Assembly: GCA_019096155.1 (NCBI GenBank)
Contig: JAHCVI010000004.1
Location: forward strand, 2,542,001 to 2,606,000
DNA: 64,000 bases
DNA from: Staphylotrichum longicolle
Lineage: Eukaryota > Ascomycota > Sordariomycetes > Sordariales > Chaetomiaceae
Reading direction: 5' to 3'
Made by a program: the position numbers and the translations under genes. This document shows, in pieces, positions 22,294-33,739 of the stretch. The stretch's first letter is position 1; each line of letters opens with the position of its first letter. The notes below the pieces were generated by a model. It was not told where the DNA came from. It saw only the letters and a program-made list of their open reading frames with translations, and made no database searches.

Positions 22294-25200
22294 ATGTCCT
22301 TCACGGGGACCGGTTCCTTCGGGAACTACGATCTGACGGCCCAGATGACCGGGTCGCCGCTCGCCCGCCAGACGACACACGACCAGGAAGACGAGGCTGT
22401 CACCACCGCCAACACCTCGCCCGCTCGCCACGAGCATGTTAGCAGGACCCGTGCGACCTCGCTAACCGAGGTTGCCGATGGGGATGTTGCCCGGCACGAA
22501 AAGGACGCCACGCCGGGAAATTCTACCGACACGGCCGCCGACGACGACGACGAGTCGGATAGTGCCATCGAGCAGGAGCGCCGCAACAGCATGGTGCAGA
22601 CGCTGGCGCGCCAGTATACCTCCCAGTCGCAAGCCGCCCCTGGGGGGAACCCTTTCCAGATCGCGTCCGAGGATGAGGCCTCGCCCCTGAACCCCAATGG
22701 CCCCAACTTCAACGCCCGCGCCTGGGCCAAGGCCGTGGTCAACATGGTCTCCGGCGAGGGTCACCAGTTCCGTACCAGCGGCGTTGCCTACCAGCACCTC
22801 AACGTCCATGGCTTCGGCTCGCCGACCGATTACCAGAAGGATGTCGTCAACATCTGGCTCGAAGCGGTCGGCCTTGTCCGGAAGCTCACCGGTCATGGGA
22901 AGCGCCGGATCGATATCCTGCGCGACTTTGACGGTGTTGTCCACAAGGGCGAAATGCTTGTCGTTTTGGGCCCTCCCGGCTCCGGCTGCACGACTTTCTT
23001 GAAGACGATTGCTGGCGACTATAACGGCATTTTCATGGATGACAACTCCTACTTCAACTACCAAGGTGAGACTTGAGACGCACACACGATGGTTCTGTTG
23101 TGCTGTTGTTACCCCTGAATGCGGCTCGCTGACTTTGTATGCAGGCATGACCGCTAAGGAGATGCATACTCAGCACCGTGGCGAGGCTATCTACACCGCC
23201 GAGGTCGACACACATTTCCCCCAGCTGACGGTCGGCGACACGCTGACCTTCGCTGCCCACGCCCGCGCGCCTCGCCAGCTGCCTCCCGGCGTCTCCAAGA
23301 CTGCCTTTGCCAACCATCTCAGGGACGTCGTCATGGCCATGTTCGGCATCAGCCACACCATCGACACCCGCGTCGGCAACGAGTACATCCGCGGTGTATC
23401 GGGCGGCGAGCGGAAGCGTGTCACCATCTCCGAGGCCGCCCTGTCCAACGCGCCCCTGCAGTGCTGGGGCAACAGCACAAGAGGCCTGGACAGTGCCAAC
23501 GCCATTGAGTTCTGCAAGACCCTGCGGCTGCAGTGCGAACTGTTCGGAAACACGGCCTGTGTCTCCATCTACCAAGCCCCGCAGAGTGCCTACGACCTCT
23601 TCGACAAGGCACTTGTCCTGTACGAGGGCCGCCAGATCTTCTTCGGCAGGGCGAGCGACGCCAAGCGGTACTTTGTCAACCTGGGCTTCGAGTGCCCCTC
23701 TCGCCAGACCACCCCTGACTTCCTCACCTCGATGACCAGCCCTCAGGAACGTATCGTCCGCGCTGGGTTCGAGGCCAAGGCTCCGCGCACGCCTGACGAG
23801 TTTGCCGCCGCGTGGAAGAACAGCGCCGAGTACGCAGCCTTGCAGACCGAGATTGAGGAGTACAAGAAGAACCACCCGCTCAACGGAGCCGATGCCGAGG
23901 CCTTCCGTGCGTCCAAGAAGGCGCAGCAGGCCAAGAACCAGCGCCTCAAGTCGCCCTTCACCCTCTCCTACGTGCAGCAGGTTCAGCTCTGCCTCTGGCG
24001 TGGGTGGAGGCGGCTCGTCGGCGACCCGAGCTTGAGCTTGGGCGCCCTGATTGGCAACTTCATCATGGCCCTGATCATCTCGAGTGTTTTCTACGACCTC
24101 CAGCCGGATACCGACAGCTTCTACCAACGCGGCGCTCTTCTCTTCTTTGCCTGCCTCATGAACGCCTTCGCCAGCGCCCTCGAGATTCTGACTCTGTACG
24201 CCCAACGGCCCATCGTCGAAAAACACGACCGCTACGCCCTCTACCATCCGTCCGCCGAAGCCGTCGCGTCCATGCTCTGCGACATGCCGTACAAGATCGC
24301 AAACACGCTCGTCTTCAACATCACCCTGTACTTCATGTCCAACCTTCGTCGGGAAGCCGGAGCCTTCTTCTTCTTCCTGCTCATCTCGTTCTTCACCGTC
24401 ATGACCATGTCCATGATGTTCCGGACCATTGCCAGCTCCTCGAGAACCCTGTCCCAGGCTATGGTTCCTGCCGCTGTCATCATTCTCGCGCTCATCATCT
24501 TCACCGGCTTCGTCATCCCCATCGACTACATGCTGGGCTGGTGCCGCTGGATCAACTACATTGATCCTCTGGCGTATGCCTTCGAGTCGCTCATGGTCAA
24601 CGAGTTTCACAACCGCCGGTTCACCTGCAGTCAGTACGTCCCGGACGCCAACTTCCCAGGTTACGGGAACGTGGGGCCGAACAACCACATCTGCTCGGCG
24701 ATCGGTTCGGTTGCCGGCCAGGCCTATGTCGACGGCGACGAGTACATCATCTCCGGTTTCCAGTACTATCATGAGCACAAGTGGCGCAACTTTGGCATCA
24801 TCATCGCCTTCATGATCGGTTTCCTCGCCTTCTACATGATCGCCGCCGAGAACGTCGCCGCGGCCAAGAGCAAGGGCGAAGTGCTCGTCTTCCGCCGCGG
24901 TTACAAGCCGGCTTCATTCAAGGAGAACAAGGGCGACGCCGAGTCTGGCGGCACCCCTGTCGCCGGCCCCGTTACCAAGGCTGCCAACGGCAATGTTTCC
25001 GACGGCAACTCGAGCGACAAGGAGGCCGGCAAGGTGCAGGGCACGACGAGCGTTTTTCACTGGAACAATGTCTGCTACGAGGTCAAGGTCAAGGGCGAGA
25101 CGCGCCAGATCCTGAACAACGTTGACGGCTGGGTCAAGCCGGGCACCCTGACCGCCCTTATGGGCGTGTCTGGCGCCGGCAAGACGACCCTACTCGACTG

Positions 25201-27378
25201 CTTGGCTGACAGAACCTCTATGGGTGTCATCACCGGTGAAATGCTTGTCGACGGCCGGCCCCGGGATACCTCCTTCCAGCGCAAGACGGGTTATGTCCAG
25301 CAGCAAGATCTCCATCTCCAGACGACAACGGTCCGCGAGGCCCTCAATTTCAGTGCGCTCCTGCGCCAGCCTGCCCATGTCCCTCGCGCGGAGAAGCTCG
25401 CCTACGTCGATGAGGTCATCAAGCTGCTCGAGATGGAGGAATACGCCGATGCCGTCATCGGTGTCCCGGGTGAAGGTCTCAACGTCGAACAGAGGAAGCG
25501 CCTGACGATCGGTGTTGAGCTGGCCGCCAAGCCGCCTCTGCTCCTGTTTGTTGACGAGCCCACCTCTGGTCTTGACAGTCAAACATCCTGGGCCATTCTT
25601 GATCTGCTCGAGAAGCTGACCAAGAGCGGCCAAGCCATTCTCTGCACTATCCATCAGCCCTCGGCCATGCTCTTCCAGCGCTTCGACAGGCTCCTTTTCC
25701 TCGCCAAGGGTGGCAAGACGGTCTACTTCGGCGACATCGGCAAGAACTCCAAGACCATGACCTCGTACTTCGAGCGCAACGGCGGCTTCCCCTGCCCCCC
25801 TGAGGCGAACCCGGCCGAGTGGATGCTGGAGGTCATTGGTGCCGCGCCCGGAAGCCACAGTGACGTCGACTGGCACAATGCCTGGCGCGAGAGCCCCGAG
25901 TACGCTGCCGTCCAGGACGAGCTCCACCGGCTCAAGCGCGATGTCAAGGAGTCCAACCCCATTACCGACGACCCCGGCAGCTACCGCGAGTTTGCTGCCT
26001 CCTTCTGGCAGCAGCTGTTCGAGGTCACGCACCGTGTCTTCCAGCAGTACTGGCGCACTCCGTCATACATCTACTCCAAGGCTTCGCTCTGTGTTTTGGT
26101 CGCACTCTTCATCGGGTTCGTCTTTTTCAAGGCTCCCAACACGATTCAAGGTCTTCAAAATCAGATGTTTGCCATCTTTAACATTCTTGTGAGTGCTTTT
26201 CAGCTATTTCTACGCGAGGAGGTGTCCTGGGATTTTTTCCCGATTTTTTTCTGTATTTTTTCGTCTTTTTTTCTTTTTTTCTTTTTCTTTTCTTTTTTCC
26301 ACCCCCCTTTCCGTTTGCTTCCTCTTTTCTCCTTTCCCCCTATTCTCTCTTTTCTCTTCTCTATCTATCATTTCATTTCTTTTGTTCTTTTCTTGTCGTT
26401 TTCCCGGCTTTTCCTTTACCCCTTTTCTCACCCCCTTTTTCCTTCCTTCCCCCCTTTCCCCCCTGAACCACTCCGAGTGCACTTTCTTGCGCGAGATAGC
26501 TAACACCGTCAATCAGACCGTATTCGGACAGCTTGTTCAGCAAACCATGCCGCACTTCGTCGTCCAGCGCTCGCTGTACGAGGTCCGCGAGCGGCCGTCC
26601 AAGGTGTATGGCTGGAAGGTGTTCATGCTGTCGCAGATCATTGTCGAGCTCCCCTGGAACACGCTGATGGCCGCGCTCATGTACTTCTGCTGGTACTACC
26701 CTGTCGGTCTTCAGCAGAACGCTGCGGCTGCCGGGCAGACCGCGGAGCGCGGTGGCCTCATGTTCCTGCTCCTCGTCGCCTTCCTGCTCTTCACCTCGAC
26801 CTTCACCGACTTCATCATCGCTGGCTTCGAGACGGCCGAGGCGGGCGGCAACATTGCCAACCTCCTCTTCTCTCTGTGCCTGATCTTCTGCGGTGTCCTC
26901 GCCACCCCGGCTACCATGCCCCGGTTCTGGATCTTCATGTACCGCGTCAGTCCCTTCACCTATCTCGTCAGTGCCATGCTTTCCACGGCCGTGGCGAACA
27001 CCGACGTTGTCTGCGCCGCCAACGAGATGAAGCACTTCTTCCCGCCCGACGGCATGACATGCGGCGAATACATGTCGAACTATATCGGCACTGTCGGTGG
27101 CTACCTCGTCGATGCCAACACCACCCAGGAGTGCTCTTACTGCACTGTCGACAAGACCAACACGTTCCTTCACAGTGTTGGTTCCAACTACGACGACAGG
27201 TGGCGCTACTTTGGGTATGTCTTCTGCATCTCACTTGCCGGCTTACACCCTGATTGCTAACAATCTTTGAAACAGCATCCTCTGGGCCTTCATCGTCTTC
27301 AACATCTTCGCCGCCCTGGGCCTCTACTGGCTTGTCAGAGTGCCAAAGAAGAAGCTTGGAAAGAAGAAGCAGGAATAA
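22294..27378 (+). CDS. PDR/CDR-type ABC transporter (ABCG full size)
   Basis: Plasma-membrane efflux pump with the (NBD-TMD)2 order of fungal pleiotropic drug resistance proteins. Exons 22294-23065, 23145-26188, 26517-27214 and 27276-27378 give about 1538 aa, a normal length. NBD1: Walker A GPPGSGCTTFLKT from about residue 226, with the Cys usual in this family; signature VSGGERKR from about 342; Walker B region reads LQCWGNSTRGLDS where the family normally has Asp after Trp. NBD2: Walker A GVSGAGKTT from about 931, degenerate signature LNVEQRKRL, Walker B LLLFVDEPTSGLDS (Asp near 1061). Two sets of six membrane helices follow the NBDs; TVFGQLVQQTMPHF across the third junction is a family mark. 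The tail is lysine-rich (KKKLGKKKQE). Intron 2 is 328 nt and almost pure pyrimidine. Substrates unknown. Confidence 0.95.
26189..26516 (+). repeat. Polypyrimidine-rich intron 2 of the ABC transporter gene
   Basis: 328-nt intron (GTGAGT...CAG), four to five times longer than its neighbours in this window. From about 26230 to 26466 the + strand is nearly all C and T, in T-runs and TTTC/CCCTT blocks. The purine-rich complement is on the template strand. Confidence 0.85.
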
Positions 27379-27639
27379 GTCACTCGGCCAACGCATTCAT
27401 TCCTTATACAACGTCTGAGATCAAGCCTCTGCTTCCTCCCGCGGATGCTCGATAACTCAAACTACATACAATGCTCGATGTATTTCTTTCTCCTTTCGGT
27501 TCACATTGTCTAGACTAGACTCAAAGCGATCATGGTGGTGCATTTGTCTCTTGAGATATAGATATAAATAGAGTTCATTGCCTATTTAGGCAGCTGACAA
27601 TCATCCTTCAACAATCTGATATTTTTCAAGACAATCCTA

Positions 27640-27980
27640 AGTTCTTTCCTCCTTCTTTCCTTTTCTTTCTTTTTCCTCTCCCTTCTATCCTTCTATCCCT
27701 TTTACTCTTTCCCTCTTTCCCTCTTTCCCTCTTTCCCTCTTTCCCTCTTTCCTTCTTTCCTTCTTTTCTTCTTTTCTTTCTTTACTTTCTTTTCTTTCTT
27801 TTCTTTCTTTTCTTTCTTTTCTTTCTTTTCTTTCTTCTCTTTCTTCTCTTTTTCTCTTTTTCTCTTTTATCTTTTTATATTTAATCTTTTTCTCCATTTT
27901 TCCTTACCTTCCTTACCTTCCTTTCCTTTTTTTCCTTACCTTCCTTTCCTTCTTTTCTTTCTTTCTTTTTCTTTCCACTT
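27640..27980. repeat. Pyrimidine tract with CCCTCTTT and TTTTCTTTC tandem units
   Basis: About 340 bases almost free of G and with very little A on the + strand. Inside, an 8-bp CCCTCTTT unit repeats between about 27707 and 27750, and units of TTTTCTTTC type repeat between about 27780 and 27840. A typical slippage-prone mirror-symmetric tract. Confidence 0.9.
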
Positions 27981-28293
27981 GGGAATCCATTAGGCCAGAG
28001 CGTATAATGCCATGTGTCGTCGTCGCGGAGATCGAGTGACCGCAAAAGTGTTAATGTATTGCCGCAAATTGTTCTGAAAAGACAATGGCCGGGGACCTGC
28101 GGAAGTAAGTAAAGAAAGGAGGAAATCGGGGATGAGCTGCCAAGGTAAAAAGTAAACATCGCCTTGCAAGCAACAAGAGCCAAACTTGGGGTCCGCAGCC
28201 GACAAAGCCTTAATATTCACATTAGTTTATAGAGGAAAGGAGCGAAGAGTATTTGCACACACCGTAAGCCGCATATCAAGTCATTGTTTTGCT

Positions 28294-28347
28294 CCGCAAG
28301 TATCACCTTCAATGTTTTGTCCCGCAAGTATCACCTTCAATGTTTTG
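28294..28347. repeat. 28-bp tandem duplication
   Basis: The 26-base block beginning CCGCAAGTATCACC and ending AATGTTTTG occurs twice, at 28294-28319 and 28322-28347, two bases apart. No function visible. Confidence 0.85.
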
Positions 28348-28907
28348 CGGGGGCCGTAGCCAAGCACCAGGATTTATCGGTTCGTTACAGGGGCGACGAC
28401 AGGAGGGGATAGCTGCGGGACTGTCTCGGGGAGCTGCAGGATTCATCGCGGCCTGGGGGTTACGACGTTAGGCTGAGTAGCGATTGCAAGCAGTAAAAGG
28501 AGCATCATTGCGGCGAGAACGGAAGTCCGCAAAGGGGACGATATTCCCTGCAAGAAGTGCAGGGTCTGCAAAGAGCGTAGTCGGTTACGGACAGGTAGCT
28601 TAGAATCACAGCAGACGCATGGCCCAAACCTAGAATAGTCTCGTTTGACGCTTGGGGAGGCTCGATCTGAGGCATGGAGGTGCATCACGATGAAACTCGA
28701 CGAGGCTTGGCACTGCCCATGCCAGGACACCACAACAGTTTCTCGTCGACGCAACTCTTTCTTCAGCATTTACTTGGCAGCTTGTTGGCACCTCGTAAAA
28801 CTTGCCGTGTAAACGAACAGGCTTGAACATCGCGCTCTTTATCTTCATAGGACAAGGGCTACGTCAAGTCCACCTACCGACGCTCCACAGGAGCACAATC
28901 ACCGGCA

Positions 28908-29468
28908 ATGCGCCCTCATCACCCCCTCTCCCTCCTCCTCCTCCTCGCATTTCCTTACCAGAACCTCGCCCTCGAGAACCTCCCCGCGGGCGTCGACATC
29001 ACCGAAGACACGCCCGGGCAAGTCACCATCAACGGCGACCCGACGGGCAACACGACGCTCGGCCCCAGCCTCCCCATCTCAGCGACCATCTTCTCGGGCG
29101 TGCCGGGCCCCTCGACCTGCCGCGGCAGCGTCATCTTCCGCCTCAACCCTCCGCAGCCCGTCCTCGACGCCGCCGGCGCCGCCGCAGCAACGACAACAGA
29201 AGAAGAGTGCTACAACCTGCCGCGGGTGGCCGGGTGCGGCAACTTCGTGGCGAGCAAGGAGGCCGGGTGCCAGGCGCGGCTGTTTTCGGAGCGCGGGTGC
29301 AAGATGTACGTCAACACGGCTGTGTTCATCCCGGAGGAGAGGGCGGTGGGCGGGGTGTGGCGGAGCGTCGGGGTCAGGTGCGGAGTGCCGGCGCCGGACC
29401 CGGAGAGTCTCGGCCCGCCGCCGCTGGCGGGGCTGATGAAGCGGCCGGGTGGAGGGGGGACGAGTTAG
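28908..29468 (+). CDS. Small secreted cysteine-containing protein, unknown
   Basis: Single exon, 186 aa. Clear signal peptide (MRPHHPLSLLLLLAFPYQNLA, about 21 residues) followed by a mature protein of about 165 aa with six cysteines (TCRGS, ECYNL, GCGNF, GCQAR, GCKMY, RCGVP), enough for three disulfides. One N-glycosylation sequon lies at GNTT. No transmembrane segment or anchor. I recognise no enzyme family; the profile (small, secreted, even number of Cys) is that of a structural or effector-like extracellular protein, but that is inference. GC-rich codon use like its neighbours supports a real gene. A longer frame that overlaps it on the same strand (28802-29626) is arginine/proline-rich and looks like a shadow. 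Confidence 0.7.
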   Translation: MRPHHPLSLLLLLAFPYQNLALENLPAGVDITEDTPGQVTINGDPTGNTTLGPSLPISATIFSGVPGPSTCRGSVIFRLNPPQPVLDAAGAAAATTTEEECYNLPRVAGCGNFVASKEAGCQARLFSERGCKMYVNTAVFIPEERAVGGVWRSVGVRCGVPAPDPESLGPPPLAGLMKRPGGGGTS

Positions 29469-30944
29469 AGTTGGTGGGGACGATGGGGAAACGGGGAGCT
29501 GGCTGGCGGGCGGGGTTAGTTATGCACTGGTGGGGTTTGAGCAATGTTCTGGCTGGCTTATTATGGATCTGTGGTTATTGTGTCTTGTTGAGCAAAGGCG
29601 TTTGGGTGCGTGCAGCTGGGTATTGATGCTCGGGATCTCCAAGCTGACTTGGCCGTTCTTATTCCTCAAATCTTTAGGTTGGACCTTCCGACTCCGTCAA
29701 GTAGGCCGAGTCACATTCGTGTATAACACTGTCATATGCCAGCGCTGCTTTAAAGCAACGAAGAGCTGCCGGGTCAAGAATTCATGTAATCAAATGCCCA
29801 TGCCCTTGGCATTCGGTATGTAGCACCCAGCATCTTGCAGGCTTGGGTCAGCTTGGTTTTGGCATCCTTCGGCGGACAGCGGGACGAGACCGGAGATAAG
29901 CTCAACCCTTGCAGTGAAACCTAACACTCGGGAGGCCATGAGAACGTCCCATGTGGTCGACGGCTTTGCAGATTTCCGACAGTCATGATGAATACGCGTG
30001 TCCATTGATGGGCAGGTGGTGGCATCACCGGACGTCAACAAGCTCCGTCGAGGGCACAGCCAGCACTGTCAGTTCGGAAACTCGTCACAGTGGAGACCGA
30101 GCATCGGGCCATGGTTTCCGCCTGATGAAAGCGAAAGCGAGTGTTGGAGACGGCGTTGAACACCATTGGCTGCAGCTGGCCTCTTCGTTCCAGAAGCAGC
30201 ACCGGCACACGAAATTGGGGTCCGCCCGGCCCACGTTGCACATGGGACGGGCAGCGCTGATTGGGCTTGCAACGATGGGTTGGGTGAAATGTTAAAAATT
30301 CCTGAAGGAAAGGGGTCAGCCCCGCCGTAAATCCGGGGCGGCTTCCCCCAAGCAGGGCGGAAGTGCGTGCACCCGGAGCAAGTTATGCAGAATTTGTGCA
30401 AAACTCTCGGTTGTGCCGTGTGTGGAACGCGCCAGAACCAGCATGCTTCGGCACCGAGACCGCCACTTCAGTGACAATACGATCCCTTTCGGGCCAACAA
30501 CAATGTGCCAGGCATGGCCAGCATGGCCAGCATGGGAACATGGCCGGCATGTTGACATCATCTAGAGTCCCAGCTGCTTGGAATTATATTCTTGACTGCA
30601 GTTGATGTGCCGCCGGGTCCAGGCATCCGGCCTTGGCCCCGGGTGGCGCCGCCGAACCCACTCTCGTTCATGTCCAAGGGGTGCTCTGGCGTGTCTGGAT
30701 GCTGGAGTTATTCCTCGTTTTCGGCTGCTGCCAAGCCCGAGGAATTGGATGTGCACCGGAGCATGGTTCGAGCATGGTTGGCCCCGGGCTGTCGGGGCGT
30801 TACCTGTCCGCCGAGGGCGCATGGGAGCTAGGCTACAAATACAAGACCACACCATGCCGCGCCCTGCCCGCATCTGATCTTCCCGTAGCCAAGACCCGCT
30901 CCCAGATCCCCGGTGACTTACGACGCCACCTGCAGCCCGCCCCC
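29469..30944. other. Intergenic, MFS exporter promoter
   Basis: No gene recognised. A short cluster of CATGGCC(AG) units lies at about 30512-30550. The right part is the upstream region of the MFS gene at 30945. Confidence 0.5.
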
Positions 30945-32745
30945 ATGGCTGACCCTTCCTCATCCCAAACGGCCTTTGCCGACAAGGCCAAGCGCTCCGA
31001 CCTCGACCTCGAGAAGGGCACCTACGACCTCAACTCCGACTTTGAAGCCGCGACCATCGTGCCCGAACCAGACTCCGAGCCCACCTCCAGAGATGGCCCG
31101 GCTGGCGAGAAGAGCGGGGAGGAGAGCGGCGACCCCAACATCGTCTCCTGGGACGGCCCTGACGACCCCGCGAACCCCATGAACTGGACCATGCGCAAGA
31201 AGTGGAGCAACGTCGCTGTGCTCTCCATCCTGACAATCATTACGTGAGTGAGATGGGAGCTGTGTGATGTGCAAGTCGAGAAACTGACAGTCAGGCAAGG
31301 CCTCTTGGCTCGTCCATGTTTGCCCCCGGTATCCCCAGAATCCTGGTCGAATTCCACGAGACGTCGTCTGTCACCGCCACCTTCATCCTTTCCGTCTACA
31401 TCCTGGGCTTCGCCTTTGGCCCACTCCTCGTGGCCCCTATGAGCGAGATCTACGGCCGCTCCATTTGCTATAACGTCGGCAATGTCTTCTTCACCCTCTT
31501 CACCGTCGGCACTGCCCTCAGCAACAGCATCGGCATGATGATGGCCTTCCGCTTCCTTATGGGCGTTGCCGGTTCCGTGCCCATTACCATTGGCAGCGGC
31601 AGCATTGCCGATATGATGCCTATCGAGATGCGCGGACGGGCTATGGCCGCCTGGGCCCTCGGTCCCCTGCTCGGCCCCTGCATCGGTCCCGTTGCCGGAG
31701 GGTACCTGATCCGCGCTGCGGGCTGGCGCTGGGTGTACTGGCTGATCACCATTGTGGCTGGCATCATCACCGTCTTCACCTTCTTCACCCTGAAGGAGTC
31801 GTACGCGCCCGTCATCCTGGAGAAGAAGGCCGCTCGCTTGCGCAAGGAGACGGGCAACCAGGAGCTGCGCAGCGCGCTTGCTGGTGTTGCCATGAGCCCC
31901 GGCCAGAAGCTCAAGACGGCCATCGTTCGCCCCGTGAAGCTTCTTTTCCTTGCCCCCATCGTCACTTCGATGGCTTTCTACGTTGCGATTACCTGTGAGT
32001 GACCTCGGGGACTCTTATAGACCGGTTGAGCTAACAGCACCCTAGATGGCATTCTGTATCTCCTCTTCTCAACCTTCAGCATTGTCTTCCCTCGCTACTA
32101 TGGATTCGGTGAGGGTGAAAGGTATGTTGCGCTGTGGTCCTGCACTCCGGACACAAACTGACATTAAACAGCGGTCTTGTCTTCATTCCCTCGGCCATCG
32201 GCATGGCCCTTGGCATTGGCGTCTTCGGCACCTTGTCGGATCGGCTGGTCAAGGCCAACATGGACACGGGCGAGCGTCACCGGCCCGAGATCAGACTCTC
32301 GCCGTATTTCACCATTCCCGCCGGCATCACCCTCCCTATCGGCCTGTTCATCTACGGTTGGACGATCCAGTACCATGTGCACTGGATTGTGCCCATGATC
32401 GGCGTCGTCATCTTCGCCTTTGGTCTCATGGGTGTCATGGTGCGTTCTTCAACTTCAACTCTGCTCCAAGCAAGTCAGTACTAACTCTGCTACCAGATGT
32501 GTGTCCAAAACTACCTTTTGGACGTTTACCCCCGCGCGGCCGCGTCCGTCACTGCCGCCCTGGCCGTGCTCCGCTCGCTGGCCGGTGCCCTGCTCCCGCT
32601 CTGCGCCATCGACATGTACACGGCCCTCAACATGGGCTGGGGCAACTCGCTCCTCGCCTTTATTTCCCTGGGTCTCATCCCCATCCCCCTGCTCTTTTAC
32701 ATCTTCGGAGCGCGCCTCGTCAAGAAGTTCGAGCTCAACTTGTAA
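30945..32745 (+). CDS. MFS exporter, DHA1 drug:proton antiporter family
   Basis: Five exons: 30945-31243, 31300-31994, 32046-32121, 32172-32439 and 32497-32745; introns of 50-57 nt. About 528 aa with 12 predicted membrane helices and a long acidic N-terminal cytosolic tail. The layout matches the TPO1/FLU1/Qdr branch: DGPDDPANPMNWTMRKKW before helix 1, TPLGSSMFAPGIP across splice 1, LVAPMSEIYGRS (motif A region), GVAGSVPITIGSGSIADMM, and the ALGPLLGPCIGPVAGGYL antiporter motif C region in helix 5. These pumps export polyamines, weak drugs or secondary metabolites across the plasma membrane. Start chosen at the ATG in CCCCATGGCT. No biosynthetic cluster adjoins it, though a PDR pump lies 3.5 kb upstream. 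Substrate unknown. Confidence 0.92.
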
Positions 32746-33440
32746 ACGTCGTTCCATTTGTTGTCGTTGCATAGCGCATAGCCAGCCGGAGTTGAGGTTT
32801 TGGAAAACATTCTGCATCTAGATACCAGGGACATAGATATATTTGTAATTGTAGTCGAAAACGAGTATAGCGGAGATTGTTGAGTTCCTCTTGCTTCCAT
32901 CATGGTGTTAACTGTGCAGGCCGAGCCTGCGATCGTGGACTTATCCTCCTGAGAAAAGAAAGAAAAGAAAAGACCTCTACCTTTTCAATCAGTATAATGA
33001 CTAAGCTCAAAGGTCACTTGCACGGCTGAGTGGTCATCTCACCACTTGCAGCTCTGTGTGGACCTCAGATTAGAAAACTGAGCTGTTGAGTTGAAGGAGT
33101 TGTTCTCGTGTGTTAACGTCTTGGTCAAATCATTCAATCTGGGGTGAAGAAGGGACGGTCAGGGTTAGGGTGCATGGAAGTGGTGGAGTGGGTTCAGGGG
33201 TAACAGTTCGAGAAGCCCACCAAAAATAAATAAAAAAAATTTCAAAAGTCCAGCCCATTAGGAACCTCTGAAAGAGATAAGCCAGGTCCTATCAATAAAG
33301 GCACAGCAGCGCTCTTTTCTGTGAAAACAGCGTGATAGGGTTGCCGCTTGCCGGTTCCAAGGTGAAAATGCCCCCGTGTCAACCCCCTACCAACCTTTTC
33401 TTCTCTTCTCCCAAAGGGAAACAGAGCAAAAAGAACAGTT
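32746..33440. other. Intergenic
   Basis: Between the MFS exporter and the tRNA gene. Somewhat AT-richer than its surroundings; no gene seen. Confidence 0.5.
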
Positions 33441-33527
33441 CGACTGAAGAGGGACTCGAACCCTCAACCTTGAGCTATTTTTACCTCCGTTTAGGAGGCT
33501 CACACGCTACCGTTGCGCCATCCAGCC
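33441..33527 (-). tRNA. tRNA-Arg (anticodon CCT), with intron
   Basis: On the - strand the 5' half reads GGCTGGA-TG-GCGC, and the T arm is GAGGG-TTCGAGT-CCCTC followed by TTCAGTC. The acceptor stem GGCTGGA/TTCAGTC pairs over seven positions with two G-U pairs. The anticodon stem is TGAGC/GCTCA. The loop begins CT-CCT-A, so the anticodon is CCT (Arg, codon AGG). A 15-nt insert after position 37 (starting AACGGAGG) can pair with the anticodon region, as expected for a nuclear tRNA intron. Confidence 0.9.
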
Positions 33528-33739
33528 GTCGTAGTTGGGTGAACCCGTGGCAAGGTTTTCCTTCACATAGAGTGTATGCTGAACGTTGCAGCTCCAGCTT
33601 CTCGACCGGCAGAAAGAGCACATATCTTTCACATTCCCCTCGTCATGGGCAGCTGGAACAAGACAAGCAACCCCTGCGAAACAGTCACATGGTGCCACTA
33701 GGCCGATGTGGCTGGTTGGACGTTTGGTAAGGATTCTCG
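33528..33739. repeat. Upstream half of a diverged duplication beside the tRNA
   Basis: The stretch at about 33569-33660 (GTATGCTGAACGTTGCAGCT...) resembles the one at about 33745-33850 (GTATGTTGAGCGTTGCAGCT...) with many substitutions and small gaps. Both end in similar CA-rich AAGAC(A/G)(A)GCA(A/G)CCCC sequence. It appears to be the left end of the decayed array described next. Confidence 0.55.

Larger units (their letters stand above)
27379..28907. other. Intergenic with long pyrimidine tract
   Basis: No gene recognised. Contains the 3' side of the ABC transporter gene, the pyrimidine tract listed separately, a 28-bp tandem duplication and the promoter region of the small secreted protein at 28908. 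Confidence 0.5.

Noticed and set aside
23054..24778. 574-codon open frame antisense to the ABC transporter
   Set aside because: It lies opposite conserved coding sequence and shows only acidic/arginine-rich low-complexity sequence. GC-biased codons in a long gene commonly leave such open antisense frames.
28802..29626. 274-codon frame overlapping the small secreted protein
   Set aside because: Arg/Pro/His-rich in the out-of-frame reading of the better-supported gene with a signal peptide.
33160..33175. GGGTTAGGGT telomere-like string
   Set aside because: Only one and a half units, inside ordinary sequence.
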